Assembly: GCA_029268515.1 (NCBI GenBank)
Contig: JAQWNP010000017.1
Span: 124,001-188,000 of the forward strand
Reading direction: 5' to 3'
Source of the DNA: Phycisphaerales bacterium
Lineage (GTDB): Bacteria > Planctomycetota > Phycisphaerae > Phycisphaerales > SM1A02
Length of the DNA stretch: 64,000 bases
Shown: positions 36,646-45,303 of the stretch, one piece after another
Layout of the letters: every line of letters starts with the position of its first letter
Numbering within the stretch: the stretch's first letter is position 1
Notes under the pieces: model-generated
What the model was told of the DNA's origin: nothing
The model's input: only the letters and a program-made list of their open reading frames with translations
Databases searched by the model: none
Program-made: the position numbers and the translations under genes

Positions 36646-37602
36646 TTACTCGGCATCAGAGTCACCGGTCTTTTTCTTTGGTTCTGGCTCATCTGAGTTC
36701 TGATTCTCCAGAGCTCTTTGGAGAGCCTTACTTGTTTCTTGCGCAGCGCTACTGATCGCATCGGTGGCCTCGGAAAGAGAATCCTCTAGCATTTTTTTGG
36801 CTCTCAGGCCGGCCTTACCATCGAATGTTGCATCAGCGTTGGGCTCACCAGTATTGGACTCATCAGCATCTTGTGGTGTTGAGCCGATCGGTCGCATCAA
36901 GGGTGATTGTTCAGGGTTGTTGGTGTCCGGGACTTCTATTAACTCTAGGCCAGTGGGCTTTTGACCAGTGGCTACTTTGGACCATGGGCCTTCACTGTCT
37001 CTTTCAAAGACAGGTACTTCGTACTCACCCCATTTTGTGGTGCTGTTTCGTTGCCAAGCAACGCGAGCAGCCTTTGATGAGACAAAGCCAATCAAACGCA
37101 ATTGATCGCTTTCTTGGTTGAGCCGAACTCGGATGGGTCCCTTAGAGCCACCGTCAAACCATGCTTCAAAACCAGCAAGTGCAATGAGATCAGGGCCACC
37201 ATAGTTAGCAGGGGCTTCGCTTGGCCCCCGAGGTGCGACTGGCTCCACTGGTTCAGCTGCCTTTGGCACGATTGCGGGGCGTTGAGCAACCCGTCTTGGT
37301 GTTGGCCATGGTTTTACGTCGCGTTGATTGAAGGCATACCGGCCCTCATAGTTCTCAATGCTAAATTCCCTCAGGGCAACACTCTCTACAACCAAATTGT
37401 CAAGGCGTTCTTGTGCTGCTTTCGGGTCCGGGTTTGACCGAGTCATAGCGATAATGACTGGCGATATTGCCCAGACCAGAAAGATCAAACCAACCCCAAT
37501 ACAAGTCAAACTGACAGCAAGAGAAGCCGTTAAAGTTTTGTTCTGGCCAAAGGAGGGTTTATAAGTGGATCTTGATCCATGTTGTCGTGGGTGCGGGGTC
37601 AT
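36646..37602 (-). CDS. T2SS operon inner-membrane protein, GspC/PilP-like position
   Basis: This 318-residue protein has a short cytoplasmic N-terminus, one membrane helix (about 27-51, ASLAVSLTCIGVGLIFLVWA) and a periplasmic region. The latter has a Pro-rich linker (about 100-135), a small beta domain (FEAWFDGGSKGPIRVRLN, LRLIGFVSSKAARVAW) and a Lys/Glu-rich helical tail. The layout (anchor, linker, small beta domain, next to the secretin gene) matches the job of GspC or PilP, which connect the inner platform to GspD, but I see no clear sequence similarity. The ATG at 37602 follows the previous stop by one base, with AGGGG 8 bases upstream. Confidence 0.6.
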   Translation of the reverse strand: MTPHPRQHGSRSTYKPSFGQNKTLTASLAVSLTCIGVGLIFLVWAISPVIIAMTRSNPDPKAAQERLDNLVVESVALREFSIENYEGRYAFNQRDVKPWPTPRRVAQRPAIVPKAAEPVEPVAPRGPSEAPANYGGPDLIALAGFEAWFDGGSKGPIRVRLNQESDQLRLIGFVSSKAARVAWQRNSTTKWGEYEVPVFERDSEGPWSKVATGQKPTGLELIEVPDTNNPEQSPLMRPIGSTPQDADESNTGEPNADATFDGKAGLRAKKMLEDSLSEATDAISSAAQETSKALQRALENQNSDEPEPKKKTGDSDAE

Positions 37603-37603
37603 A

Positions 37604-38203
37604 TTAAGTGCCCCTCGATCTGTCGCCTTGGCGCCACGCTTCAACTTCAATAGTGACCTTCAGGACACCGTATGTATTGGTTCGATTGACGACCACTTCA
37701 CTCACAGAGTCAATGACAGGATGCGTTTCTAAGCCAGCAATAAATTCCGCCAGTTCTGATGCGGGAAGTTCAAGAGTCATCACGCTACGTACAGTCGATA
37801 TGGGGCGGGTCTTCGCAGATCCTCCAAGTGTCCCGACTTTATATTGTTTGCCGCCAAGTGTGTTTGTTGTTTGCTTTCGAATGCTTAGTTCGGGCGTATT
37901 GAGTACTTCATTGATTGCAGATTCAAGTTCGAGTTCTAAATTCCCTCGCGTGCCAGGATACTCGACCTCGCCAATAGAAATGATAGTTGTTCGTAAGCTT
38001 GGGCTCAGCGTGCTGTATTGCTGAACCAATGAAACTTTCTGATCAATGGCATCAGCTTTAGCATTGAGTCTGACAGCGATACTGCCAAACGTTTGCGCCC
38101 ATATCAAATAAGCCACTACGAATGCAAGGCACCATGTTGTCCCCTGCATGGTGGGTGACATGTCTTCGTATTGATCTACAAATTTTCCCCAGTATTGTTT
38201 CAT
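37604..38203 (-). CDS. T2SS GspM/PilO-like inner-membrane protein
   Basis: The 199-residue protein has a short N-terminus, one membrane helix (about 22-42, TTWCLAFVVAYLIWAQTF), a coiled-coil-like stretch (about 45-65) and a ferredoxin-like periplasmic domain (about 125-190, RSVMTLELPASELAEFIAGLETHP then VNRTNTYGVLKVTIEVEAW). This is the architecture of GspM and PilO, which partner with GspL/PilN in the inner-membrane platform. The start overlaps the L-like gene by four bases. The functional call rests on architecture and operon position. Confidence 0.72.
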   Translation of the reverse strand: MKQYWGKFVDQYEDMSPTMQGTTWCLAFVVAYLIWAQTFGSIAVRLNAKADAIDQKVSLVQQYSTLSPSLRTTIISIGEVEYPGTRGNLELELESAINEVLNTPELSIRKQTTNTLGGKQYKVGTLGGSAKTRPISTVRSVMTLELPASELAEFIAGLETHPVIDSVSEVVVNRTNTYGVLKVTIEVEAWRQGDRSRGT

Positions 38204-40119
38204 GAGCCGCCGGTTTTCTTCTTTTCTTGTAAGTATTTAAAAATGAGACCTTGTTCGTCTTTGAGTCGTTTTTCCAGTTCAGGATCATTTTTGAACGAGC
38301 GTCGAGCATTCATCACTTCACGTAGAATCTGTTGGAGTTCATCTTGGCTCATTGATTTGAGCTGCTCTTCAGTCACGACTGGGGGTATCGTGCCGGTGGA
38401 CCGTGCACTTGTATCGCCCCCTCCGACGCGACTTTCGGCGCCATCGCGGGCGAATGCAGTATTCGTATTGCGTCCGCGATCAAGTCGAGCTGCGATCTCG
38501 GTGTCTTCTTGATCGTCCTCGTTGGCAATGGGGGGTTCTGTAGGCGTAGGTTGAGCTGGCGATGCAGAAGTTGTAGCGATCGTTTCATTTTCTTTGTCAG
38601 AAGATGGCATGCCAAACTTCCGATGTCGAAGTGTGTTGTCATCAGTCCAATCAGTAGAGTCGCCGGGCTCATACTTTGCGATGGTGTATGGGTTTGCTAC
38701 TTTGCAACTGATTTCAAAAGTGTAGGTTCCACCAGACCCCTCTGGGTCCTTGCTGATTTTAAAGTCTTTAAAAATATTGCTCTTTACAAGATTGCTGCCA
38801 AATTTTTGAATAAGCATATAAGCCGCTGCTTCGCTACCACGTCCAACAGCGACACCTTTGATTTGCAGATCTTTGTTGTGGATGAGTCTGAGAGAGTCAA
38901 TTTCAACACCGTTTGGTGCATGTCTCACGATGTCACTGGTGAGTTTAGACATTGGCCATGTCTCATTCTTCAGTGTTCGATACATAGACATGGTGTTATT
39001 CAAGGGTTGGCTTGCCGCAAGTTGAGCATCGATGTCGCCATAGCGAATGGAAAGGGCGCCAAGGCGTAGACTTGCAAAGAAGATTGGTCCAAAGGCGAGA
39101 AGAATAATGCATGCAATGAGGATCATCTTTGCTGTTTTCTTGTGCCCCAATGTCTCACTGAATTCTCGAAGACGCGATCTTTCCGCTATTGGTGGGGTGA
39201 AAAAGAGCTCCGTCGCATTGGTCATTGAGCCTGTGTAGGCAAGGAGTGCCCCCAGGCATGTGCCCCAGCGTTGCCACCAAGAAACATCATTTGACGTGTT
39301 CTTGATCACATTGCTCAGCTGATTACATTGATCTTCGCTGATGAGTAGTCCATTTATATGGCCATGAACCATGCGTTCTCGAACCCATGCGACCTGTGAT
39401 TCCGTTGTGTCTAAATCAATACCTTCATGGAGAGCGGTTTCGCCTAGGGCACGTACAACGGCATCAGTCCATAAGGCATCGCCTGTGGCGCCTGGAGCGA
39501 CATGCTCACGGGTCGCACGAATAGCAAGGCCAGTTTCTGTCTCCATACAGAGCGCGAGGCCGCCTGTGGCTCGATCGAGTCTCAGCAATGGGTGGGCGAG
39601 GTTCGTCCGAAGGGCAATCGCGGTAATCGCAACTGCATCTGAGACGTACCTGCATTCAGAATTCAGCTCAGGAAGGTGTTGATGACTCGAATCTTTGCCA
39701 TCAGGCCATGCAACAATCAACCCTTGATTTGTAGAAGTCTTGTGAGCCGGTTCTAGTAAGGTCACGGCGATTCGATGGGCCGGAATATCTTGTTCAAGGA
39801 GCGCTTCTGCTTGCAGGGCGAGTGCCGATTGGAGTTCCAAATTAGAGCCATCGTGTAGGTCGCAGGCCCGGCAGATAATAGTGCCCGATGAGAGTACGCA
39901 AACGACTTCTTCAATTTCAGTGCTTCTGAGCAGATTGACGGGATCGCTCGTTTCTTGCGTGGACACGACTTCGAGATTGCCGTCGATAAATGACGTAATC
40001 ATCAGCAGCCACTGATCTCCATCATGCTGAAGGCAGGCAATTTGGCGATCGCTGACCTCATCGGTATTGCTACCGCGAGAGCCGAATCGCTTCTTGATGT
40101 CCTCTATCGATTTGATCAT
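38200..40119 (-). CDS. T2SS GspL-like (PilM/PilN-type) platform protein
   Basis: The 639-residue protein has an N-terminal cytoplasmic part of about 330 residues that resembles the actin-like fold of GspL/PilM (LRLDRATGGLALCMET, VVRALGETALHEG). A membrane helix follows at about 338-360 (MILIACIILLAFGPIFFASL). The PilN-like periplasmic part has a coiled-coil and a ferredoxin-like fold (about 400-490: HAPNGVEIDSLRLIHNKDLQIKGVA, FGSNLVKSN). A long charged tail of about 130 residues ends KKKTGGS. GspL links the ATPase GspE to the membrane platform. The protein is longer than typical GspL (about 400). It overlaps gspK and the M-like gene by four bases each. Confidence 0.78.
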   Translation of the reverse strand: MIKSIEDIKKRFGSRGSNTDEVSDRQIACLQHDGDQWLLMITSFIDGNLEVVSTQETSDPVNLLRSTEIEEVVCVLSSGTIICRACDLHDGSNLELQSALALQAEALLEQDIPAHRIAVTLLEPAHKTSTNQGLIVAWPDGKDSSHQHLPELNSECRYVSDAVAITAIALRTNLAHPLLRLDRATGGLALCMETETGLAIRATREHVAPGATGDALWTDAVVRALGETALHEGIDLDTTESQVAWVRERMVHGHINGLLISEDQCNQLSNVIKNTSNDVSWWQRWGTCLGALLAYTGSMTNATELFFTPPIAERSRLREFSETLGHKKTAKMILIACIILLAFGPIFFASLRLGALSIRYGDIDAQLAASQPLNNTMSMYRTLKNETWPMSKLTSDIVRHAPNGVEIDSLRLIHNKDLQIKGVAVGRGSEAAAYMLIQKFGSNLVKSNIFKDFKISKDPEGSGGTYTFEISCKVANPYTIAKYEPGDSTDWTDDNTLRHRKFGMPSSDKENETIATTSASPAQPTPTEPPIANEDDQEDTEIAARLDRGRNTNTAFARDGAESRVGGGDTSARSTGTIPPVVTEEQLKSMSQDELQQILREVMNARRSFKNDPELEKRLKDEQGLIFKYLQEKKKTGGS

Positions 40120-41441
40120 TCTTCGCGGTACTCCAGAATCCGGATGGGGAGGGTAGAACGATCGACAACGGCAATAATTTCAACTTCTAGCCCAGAAAGA
40201 TCGGATCGGCCAATTGAGCTGATTGTGAACACATTGCTTGAAGTATCGAGATAGAAGGACATCTGTTGGACATCCTCTCGCTCCATATCAGGCCCATCCA
40301 GCAGATTCATCATGCTGGTAATTCCCTGAGAGCGGCGTCGCATGCGGATGATCTCATCCACGAGCATTGGATCATCGGGGAACATATCGCTCAGGAGATC
40401 CTCTGGGACCGTATTGATGTTTAGTTTTCCATATTGCACCTGATATCGAGGGAACATGGAGCATTCGCTGAGTATTCGTCCAATCTCATCATCAGTGAGC
40501 AGCTCGACATCATCACCACTGGAATTGATCGGATTTGTGATGAGGTTTTCGAGTGTGAACCCTTCAGTCTCAGATGAAGCGATCACCTGTTCCGCCTGTT
40601 CGATGGAGATATTAATACGCTCAGCGAGATCCTCAGGAAGCGTCTCAGCAAGAACGAGACGAGGTAGCCCTGACTGGGTCGCGCCCCATCCGCGGGAGTA
40701 GGGCGTGATGCGCTGGCTCCAGCCTGCATTTAGAATGCCATCCGGCTCATCCTCGGGGAGCGTCATCAAGGCATCATTCTCGCTGGCATCGAGCCGATTA
40801 TTCAGGTTCCAGTCTTCGCCTCGAAGATCGATTGGATCGATGCCAGCAATCAGTTCTATCTCAGCCATGCTTTGTACAGGCCCGTTGCGAGGGTTATATG
40901 GATTGTCGAAACCGTTATACCAGTCTCGCTCAGCGCCAACTAATCCTGTAATTTCGTCGTCTTCGTCAATCCAATCTTCAATTGCTTCAGGCACTCCGAC
41001 TGGCGGACTATCAAGTAAGAATAAGAGGAACTGACGAGCATTGCCGTTGATGTTGAGCTTGGCATGCTCATCCATCGGGCCGAGGTAGGTCTGGCCATCG
41101 ATATGATGGCGGATGATCCAGGAGGCATTTTTAGTGGCGCCATCAGCGACCGCATCAAATGCACGTGTCATTGCCCAGGCGTTATTTGGATCGGGTGATT
41201 CAGTGAAGTCAGCCATTGCTGAAATTGTTTGTTCAAGGCCAGCGCGAGCAGCCCAACGAGCTTGAATGCGCTGAACAGCTTCTGCCCCCTGAACAGCTTG
41301 TCGATAAGCAAAAATTTGCACACTACTGGCGATTAGGACGCCAATAGTCAATGACCAAATGACGATCAGAATAGCGCTACCACGATGTCGCGGTGGTGTT
41401 CTTGGATTGCTTTGCACAAATTTGATCGTTCTCAACAGCAC
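40116..41441 (-). CDS. gspK: Type II secretion system minor pseudopilin GspK
   Basis: GspK is the largest minor pseudopilin and sits at the tip of the pseudopilus with I and J. The 441-residue protein starts with GSAILIVIWSLTIGVLIASS, the GspK-type hydrophobic helix lacking the usual Glu5. It continues with WAARAGLEQTISAM, MDEHAKLNINGN, EAIEDWIDEDDEI, AERDWYNGFDNPYNPRNGP (typical of GspK), SMAEIELIAGID and a helix-hairpin-helix-like LNINTVPEDLLSDMF. The start overlaps the last base of gspJ. The charge and length fit the family (about 320-450). Confidence 0.9.
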   Translation of the reverse strand: MLLRTIKFVQSNPRTPPRHRGSAILIVIWSLTIGVLIASSVQIFAYRQAVQGAEAVQRIQARWAARAGLEQTISAMADFTESPDPNNAWAMTRAFDAVADGATKNASWIIRHHIDGQTYLGPMDEHAKLNINGNARQFLLFLLDSPPVGVPEAIEDWIDEDDEITGLVGAERDWYNGFDNPYNPRNGPVQSMAEIELIAGIDPIDLRGEDWNLNNRLDASENDALMTLPEDEPDGILNAGWSQRITPYSRGWGATQSGLPRLVLAETLPEDLAERINISIEQAEQVIASSETEGFTLENLITNPINSSGDDVELLTDDEIGRILSECSMFPRYQVQYGKLNINTVPEDLLSDMFPDDPMLVDEIIRMRRRSQGITSMMNLLDGPDMEREDVQQMSFYLDTSSNVFTISSIGRSDLSGLEVEIIAVVDRSTLPIRILEYREE

Positions 41442-42511
41442 TAGTCTCTCTCTTCAATTGAATCAGGGTTGGAGCCGGGCGCTTCCTTGCCGCCCGATGA
41501 ACCGCTAGGGCGACTGTCAATGGGGTCACTACCACCGCCACTGCCGTCACTACCACCGCTGCCACCACCACTGCCAGTATTGCCGCCACTGCCGCCGCTG
41601 CCGCCAGTATTACCGCCACTGCCGCCGCTGCCGCCACTACCGCCGCTGCTTCCATTCTCACCGCCGGCGCTGTTTGATCCGTCACCGCTCGATGAATCGG
41701 TACCATTTTCTTCGTTGTCACCCTGCGCGGCATTGATTTGATCGCGCATGTCACTGATTTCCTCGTCTTCCTCTTCCTCTTCTTCTTCTTGAGGTTCGAA
41801 GAGATCAGCAGGTGGAATGACTCGATCAAGCGGCACGATTGTGCGCAGTGTAGCGAGAGGACTCTCTAAAACATTGCTTAACTCATCCTCCCCTGTCGCG
41901 ATCACTGTAATTCGGATGGCATGTGGGATGCCGTCTTCATCACTGTCCCAGTAGTCAACCCAATCTTCGCCGTCATAGGCTTCGAGATTCAAACTGATGA
42001 CACCGAAAACAAGTGGTGTGAGGACGCCGCCGCCGTATGGGTTTGTATCTGGTACTGGATCTCGTCGTTGCCAGAGTACTGAGCCTTCATCGTCATCTTC
42101 GATTCGGTATTGCGTTTCATATTCAGCACCTTCGCCCGCGTAGTCGCTTTGTCGAATGTCTCGCAAGCGTAGATTAAAGAGTAGTAGTTCATCTCGAGCC
42201 ATCTCTCCAGCAGCAGTTCGCTCAAAATTATCTACTAACAGTAACTGAGTCTGAAAGAGATCATCTCGTCGCAGCACAGAGATGACATCGCGCCGTATCG
42301 ATTCTAATGCAGCATCTGCTCGAGCAAAGGCATTGGCCCGAAGCCGAACCACTGACTTGGCGTTTGCAAGAGAGCCGAGGCTCGTGCTTATGGTTCCAAG
42401 GAGCATGGCTGCAACAAGTCCGGCAACCATGAGCTCAACTAAAGTGAAACCACCACGATGAACGGTTCGTCGCAAGGGTAGCTTCTTTAAGATGGAGCCT
42501 TTGTTATGCAT
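41441..42511 (-). CDS. gspJ: Type II secretion system minor pseudopilin GspJ with Gly/Ser-rich tail
   Basis: The 356-residue protein has the prepilin peptidase site and hydrophobic helix RGGFTLVELMVAGLVAAMLLG, with cleavage expected after Gly and Glu5 present. The GspJ-type body follows (RADAALESIRRDVISVLRRDDLF, DELLLFNLR, LFVVDPLV-like GVLTPLVFGVISL). From about residue 245 the protein departs from the family with an acidic run (EEEEEEEDEE) and a long Gly/Ser/Asn-rich tail of about 80 residues, encoded by short tandem repeats. It overlaps gspI by eight bases. Confidence 0.85.
   Translation of the reverse strand: MHNKGSILKKLPLRRTVHRGGFTLVELMVAGLVAAMLLGTISTSLGSLANAKSVVRLRANAFARADAALESIRRDVISVLRRDDLFQTQLLLVDNFERTAAGEMARDELLLFNLRLRDIRQSDYAGEGAEYETQYRIEDDDEGSVLWQRRDPVPDTNPYGGGVLTPLVFGVISLNLEAYDGEDWVDYWDSDEDGIPHAIRITVIATGEDELSNVLESPLATLRTIVPLDRVIPPADLFEPQEEEEEEEDEEISDMRDQINAAQGDNEENGTDSSSGDGSNSAGGENGSSGGSGGSGGSGGNTGGSGGSGGNTGSGGGSGGSDGSGGGSDPIDSRPSGSSGGKEAPGSNPDSIEERD
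41530..41660. repeat. Low-complexity tandem repeat encoding the GspJ Gly/Ser tail
   Basis: On the + strand the stretch is built from CCGCCACTG/CCGCCGCTG triplet blocks with a 30-base unit visible twice (CAGTAT at 41575 and 41605). On the coding strand this unit encodes GGSGGSGGNT. The same DNA gives Pro/Leu-rich open frames on the other strand, which are composition artefacts. Confidence 0.8.
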
Positions 42512-42971
42512 CGATTTCGAGATACCTCATATCACGATCAACTGGAAGCATTGGGGCTCTTGGGGTTTCCTCTTCTTCTTCTCCGATGCGGCGGGCAATG
42601 CTCGTCGTGACCTCAATAGAGCGTTTTTCTTTTCCAACAGGCCAGCTCACGATCGCCACGACATCATAAGGTTCTTGATCACTGCGGTAGTCAATGTCGA
42701 GCTCATATGAGAATCTTTCAAACGGCGATTCAAAATCTCCATTGGTGCCAAGCCGGTACTTGTCGGGGCCTTGTACAACAACCATCGCGAGTAGTTCATC
42801 AGCGAGCCATGCTGCGACGAGTTTTTGTTCGCCGCCAGCTTGCGCAATAAGTGATCGTGATCCAATAGTCATCACAACGCCAAGGCCAAGCGCTAGTAAA
42901 ATTGAACCGAGTACGACCTCAAGAAGGGCGACGCCATGTCGATGAGAATGAGATTGGCGATTGATCACCAT
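42504..42971 (-). CDS. gspI: Type II secretion system minor pseudopilin GspI
   Basis: The 155-residue protein has a prepilin leader with cleavage site HGVALLEVVLGSILLALGLG (Glu5 present), and GGEQKLVAAWLADELLAMVV, the segment typical of GspI, after it. A beta-rich body follows (RFSYELDIDYRS, DVVAIVSWPV). I prefer the ATG at 42971; an ATG at 42980 and a GTG at 42968 also fit, and a GGAGG motif sits immediately before. The start overlaps the gspH stop. GspI, J and K form the pseudopilus tip complex. Confidence 0.85.
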   Translation of the reverse strand: MVINRQSHSHRHGVALLEVVLGSILLALGLGVVMTIGSRSLIAQAGGEQKLVAAWLADELLAMVVVQGPDKYRLGTNGDFESPFERFSYELDIDYRSDQEPYDVVAIVSWPVGKEKRSIEVTTSIARRIGEEEEETPRAPMLPVDRDMRYLEIDA

Positions 42972-43579
42972 TCCTCCCATCTTTGTCCGGTTTCATTAAG
43001 GTCAATTGGTAGACGTTTTGACATCCCAGCTTCACTTGTTTCTGTAATGTTGGGAGATATTTCGTGAGCGGCAAGAGAGACCGTATGAATCTGCCCGTTG
43101 GGATCCTCTAAACGAATTTCAATGGAGGGCCGTGGCATGTTGGCGCCAATTGGTAGGGGGTATTCAGCGATCTCAGCCATTTCACCGTCAGCTTTCACTG
43201 ACACTAATCTTGCCACTTGTGGTTCAGGAAAGATGACCGAAGGGAAGTTTGGTTCGATCTCCCAAACAGGAAGAACATCATCAAGATCTTCGTTGCGATT
43301 AAGTGAGACAACTCTAAGCGTGCCCTGTTTGCCGCCTTCATCCCAGCGGAGGGCAATTGGATTGCGAGAAAACTGATTGCGTTGCGCAAAGACGATGAGT
43401 AAATCAGCAACACTTTCAACGGTATGGTCGAACACTCTTTTGGTGGTCCCCATAACACGGCTGATTGTGAGTGACGCTAAAAGTGCAAGAAGCAGTGATG
43501 CGATGAGAATTTCAACCAATGTAAAACCGCGCCGCTTGCGGCGGGTTTGGGCAGAAGTTGTTGGCATTAATCGGATCAT
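42965..43579 (-). CDS. gspH: Type II secretion system minor pseudopilin GspH-like
   Basis: The 204-residue protein has a prepilin leader with many Arg and the site RRGFTLVEILIASLLLALLAS (cleavage after Gly, Glu5 present). The body is beta-rich (NPIALRWDEGGKQGTLRVVSL, ARLVSVKADGEMAEI, RPSIEIRLED), in line with GspH, which joins the major pilin GspG to the I-J-K tip. The gene lies between gspG and gspI as in classical operons. A second Met at 43567 is an alternative start. Confidence 0.8.
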   Translation of the reverse strand: MIRLMPTTSAQTRRKRRGFTLVEILIASLLLALLASLTISRVMGTTKRVFDHTVESVADLLIVFAQRNQFSRNPIALRWDEGGKQGTLRVVSLNRNEDLDDVLPVWEIEPNFPSVIFPEPQVARLVSVKADGEMAEIAEYPLPIGANMPRPSIEIRLEDPNGQIHTVSLAAHEISPNITETSEAGMSKRLPIDLNETGQRWEEW

Positions 43580-43593
43580 TTCGAAATATTTTC

Positions 43594-44016
43594 TTAGTGG
43601 CTTGATTCAATATCTTCTTGATTCTCTTCTCCGCCAGGCTCGCCGCCGTCACCATAAGAGACAACATAGAAAGTGTTGCCGTCGTTGATGACTTCAAAAG
43701 GGTTTCGCCAAGGATCTAAGAGATCGTCTTCGCCGAGATAGCCACCACTGACTAGATCGCTCAGTTCAAAGTCATCAGGGAGTCCACCCAATTGCTCATC
43801 GAGTATGTACAAACTGACCTGTGTCTTGACCTTCTCGACTTGGGCTTCTGCAATTTTTCGCTGTGATGAGAAAAACCGTCCCATGACGTTAGGTAAAATG
43901 AGCGTTGCCATCAGTGCAATAATCATGACCACAATCACAATTTCTAGCAGCGTAAAGCCGCGTCGAATCTGCTGACGCATGTGGTATATCGACCTATTTG
44001 GTAGCCGGGTATTCAT
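43594..44016 (-). CDS. gspG: Type II secretion system major pseudopilin GspG
   Basis: GspG is the main subunit of the T2SS pseudopilus. The 140-residue protein has the prepilin site RRGFTLLEIVIVVMIIALMA, the GspG helix continuation (LPNVMGRFFSSQRKIAEAQ) and the C-terminal family block DPWRNPFEV with the following YVVSYGDGGEPGG, near the calcium site of the family. The ATG at 44016 is preferred because GGAG lies 8 bases upstream; an ATG at 44034 is possible. The usual final aspartates of the calcium loop are replaced by a Glu/Gln-rich end. Confidence 0.93.
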   Translation of the reverse strand: MNTRLPNRSIYHMRQQIRRGFTLLEIVIVVMIIALMATLILPNVMGRFFSSQRKIAEAQVEKVKTQVSLYILDEQLGGLPDDFELSDLVSGGYLGEDDLLDPWRNPFEVINDGNTFYVVSYGDGGEPGGEENQEDIESSH

Positions 44017-44063
44017 CTTGATTTCTCCAAGCATTTAGTTGGTCCTTGATATGGACAACGTGG

Positions 44064-45296
44064 CTAGTCCATAAGTGATTGCAGTTCAATCAGAGGTAAA
44101 AGAATCGCAGCCAGAATAAAGCCTGCAATAACAGCCATAAATATCAATAAAACTGGTGGAAGGGCCTTGGCAAACAACTTTAAGGATGCATTGACCTGTC
44201 GATCGAATGCATTGGCTGAGTGCAAGAGCATGCGTTCAAGTTGACCAGTGCGTTCGCCAAGATTGATGACCTGAATAAGCATCGGCGGGAAGAGGCCGCA
44301 TTTTTCTAAAGGTGCTGCAAGTGATTTGCCCGCGGTGACTTCTTCACTCACGTCATCAATTGCCTTCATGAGGGCGGCGTTGCCCAAGGTATCTCGTGTG
44401 ATATGCATGCCTTCTAAGATGGGTAGGCCGGCAGCAGAGAGCGTTCCAAGTGTGCGTGTAAATCGTGCAACGGCCACATCGCGGGTGAGTTTTCCCATAA
44501 GAGGAATTCGAAGTTTGAAAGTGTCAAGGCGAAGACGGTTGGCAGGAATTCGCACCCAACTGATCCAACCGAAAATAAGCAGCCCAATAATAACCAGACA
44601 AAGAAACCAATAGCTCTCCACAAATTCAGAGCCACCTAGCACGACTTTTGTGGGCCATGGCAATTCCATGTCGCCAGCAAGGGGCGCAATGACTCGTGGC
44701 ATGAGCACTGTTGCCAGCACGACGATACTGACCAGAATGAGCACGGCTACGATCAGTGGATAGAAAGTGGCGCCCAGCAGCTCTCGCCGCAATTCTAATG
44801 ATCGGTCTAGTAGGTCTGCTAGTTGGTGCATGATTTCACTTGCGCGTCCGGACGCGTCGGCTGCACGCAGCATGCCCACAATCATTTGATCAAAGGGGGG
44901 GCCGTATTTTTGAGCGGCTTGATGTAGTTGCTCGCCAGCCTCTACGCGCTCAATGAGAAAGTCAAGAATGAAGGGCATCCCTTTGCCAGTCGCTTGCTCT
45001 CGAATCGTACGCATCGCTTGCATCAAAGGTAGGCCAGCTTCAAGAGCAGTTGCAAGCTCCCGAATAAAGGTTGCTGTTTCAGCACGAGAGAGGCTGGGTC
45101 GAGATGATCGTGCTCGTATGTCACCCGTTGATTCTGTTGCTCGGTTGCTAGAACGGGTTCGGGTTTGCTTCAATGAAAGAGCTGTTTCGCCTCGGCCGGT
45201 CAGTACACGGACAGCCTCTGCGCGGCTGTCAGCTTCGAGCACCCCGCTACGTTGGTCTCCAGACGTCGTACGACTTTCATATGCAAAACTGGGCAT
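44064..45296 (-). CDS. gspF: Type II secretion system inner-membrane protein GspF
   Basis: GspF is the polytopic core of the T2SS inner-membrane platform that works with the ATPase GspE. The 410-residue protein has two T2SSF repeats: the first with FIRELATALEAGLPLMQAMRTI and LHQAAQKYGPPFDQMIVGMLRAADASGR, the second with FTRTLGTLSAAGLPILEGM and FPPMLIQVINLGERTGQLERML. Membrane helices are near 170-190, 220-240 and 380-400. The first residues (MPSFAYESRTTSGDQRSGVLEAD) are typical. It follows gspE by seven bases. Confidence 0.95.
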   Translation of the reverse strand: MPSFAYESRTTSGDQRSGVLEADSRAEAVRVLTGRGETALSLKQTRTRSSNRATESTGDIRARSSRPSLSRAETATFIRELATALEAGLPLMQAMRTIREQATGKGMPFILDFLIERVEAGEQLHQAAQKYGPPFDQMIVGMLRAADASGRASEIMHQLADLLDRSLELRRELLGATFYPLIVAVLILVSIVVLATVLMPRVIAPLAGDMELPWPTKVVLGGSEFVESYWFLCLVIIGLLIFGWISWVRIPANRLRLDTFKLRIPLMGKLTRDVAVARFTRTLGTLSAAGLPILEGMHITRDTLGNAALMKAIDDVSEEVTAGKSLAAPLEKCGLFPPMLIQVINLGERTGQLERMLLHSANAFDRQVNASLKLFAKALPPVLLIFMAVIAGFILAAILLPLIELQSLMD

Positions 45297-45303
45297 GTTT
45301 GAC

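Noticed and set aside
41469-41741. Pro/Leu-rich open frame antisense to gspJ
   Set aside because: It is the complement of the Gly/Ser codon repeat and has no start signal or domain.
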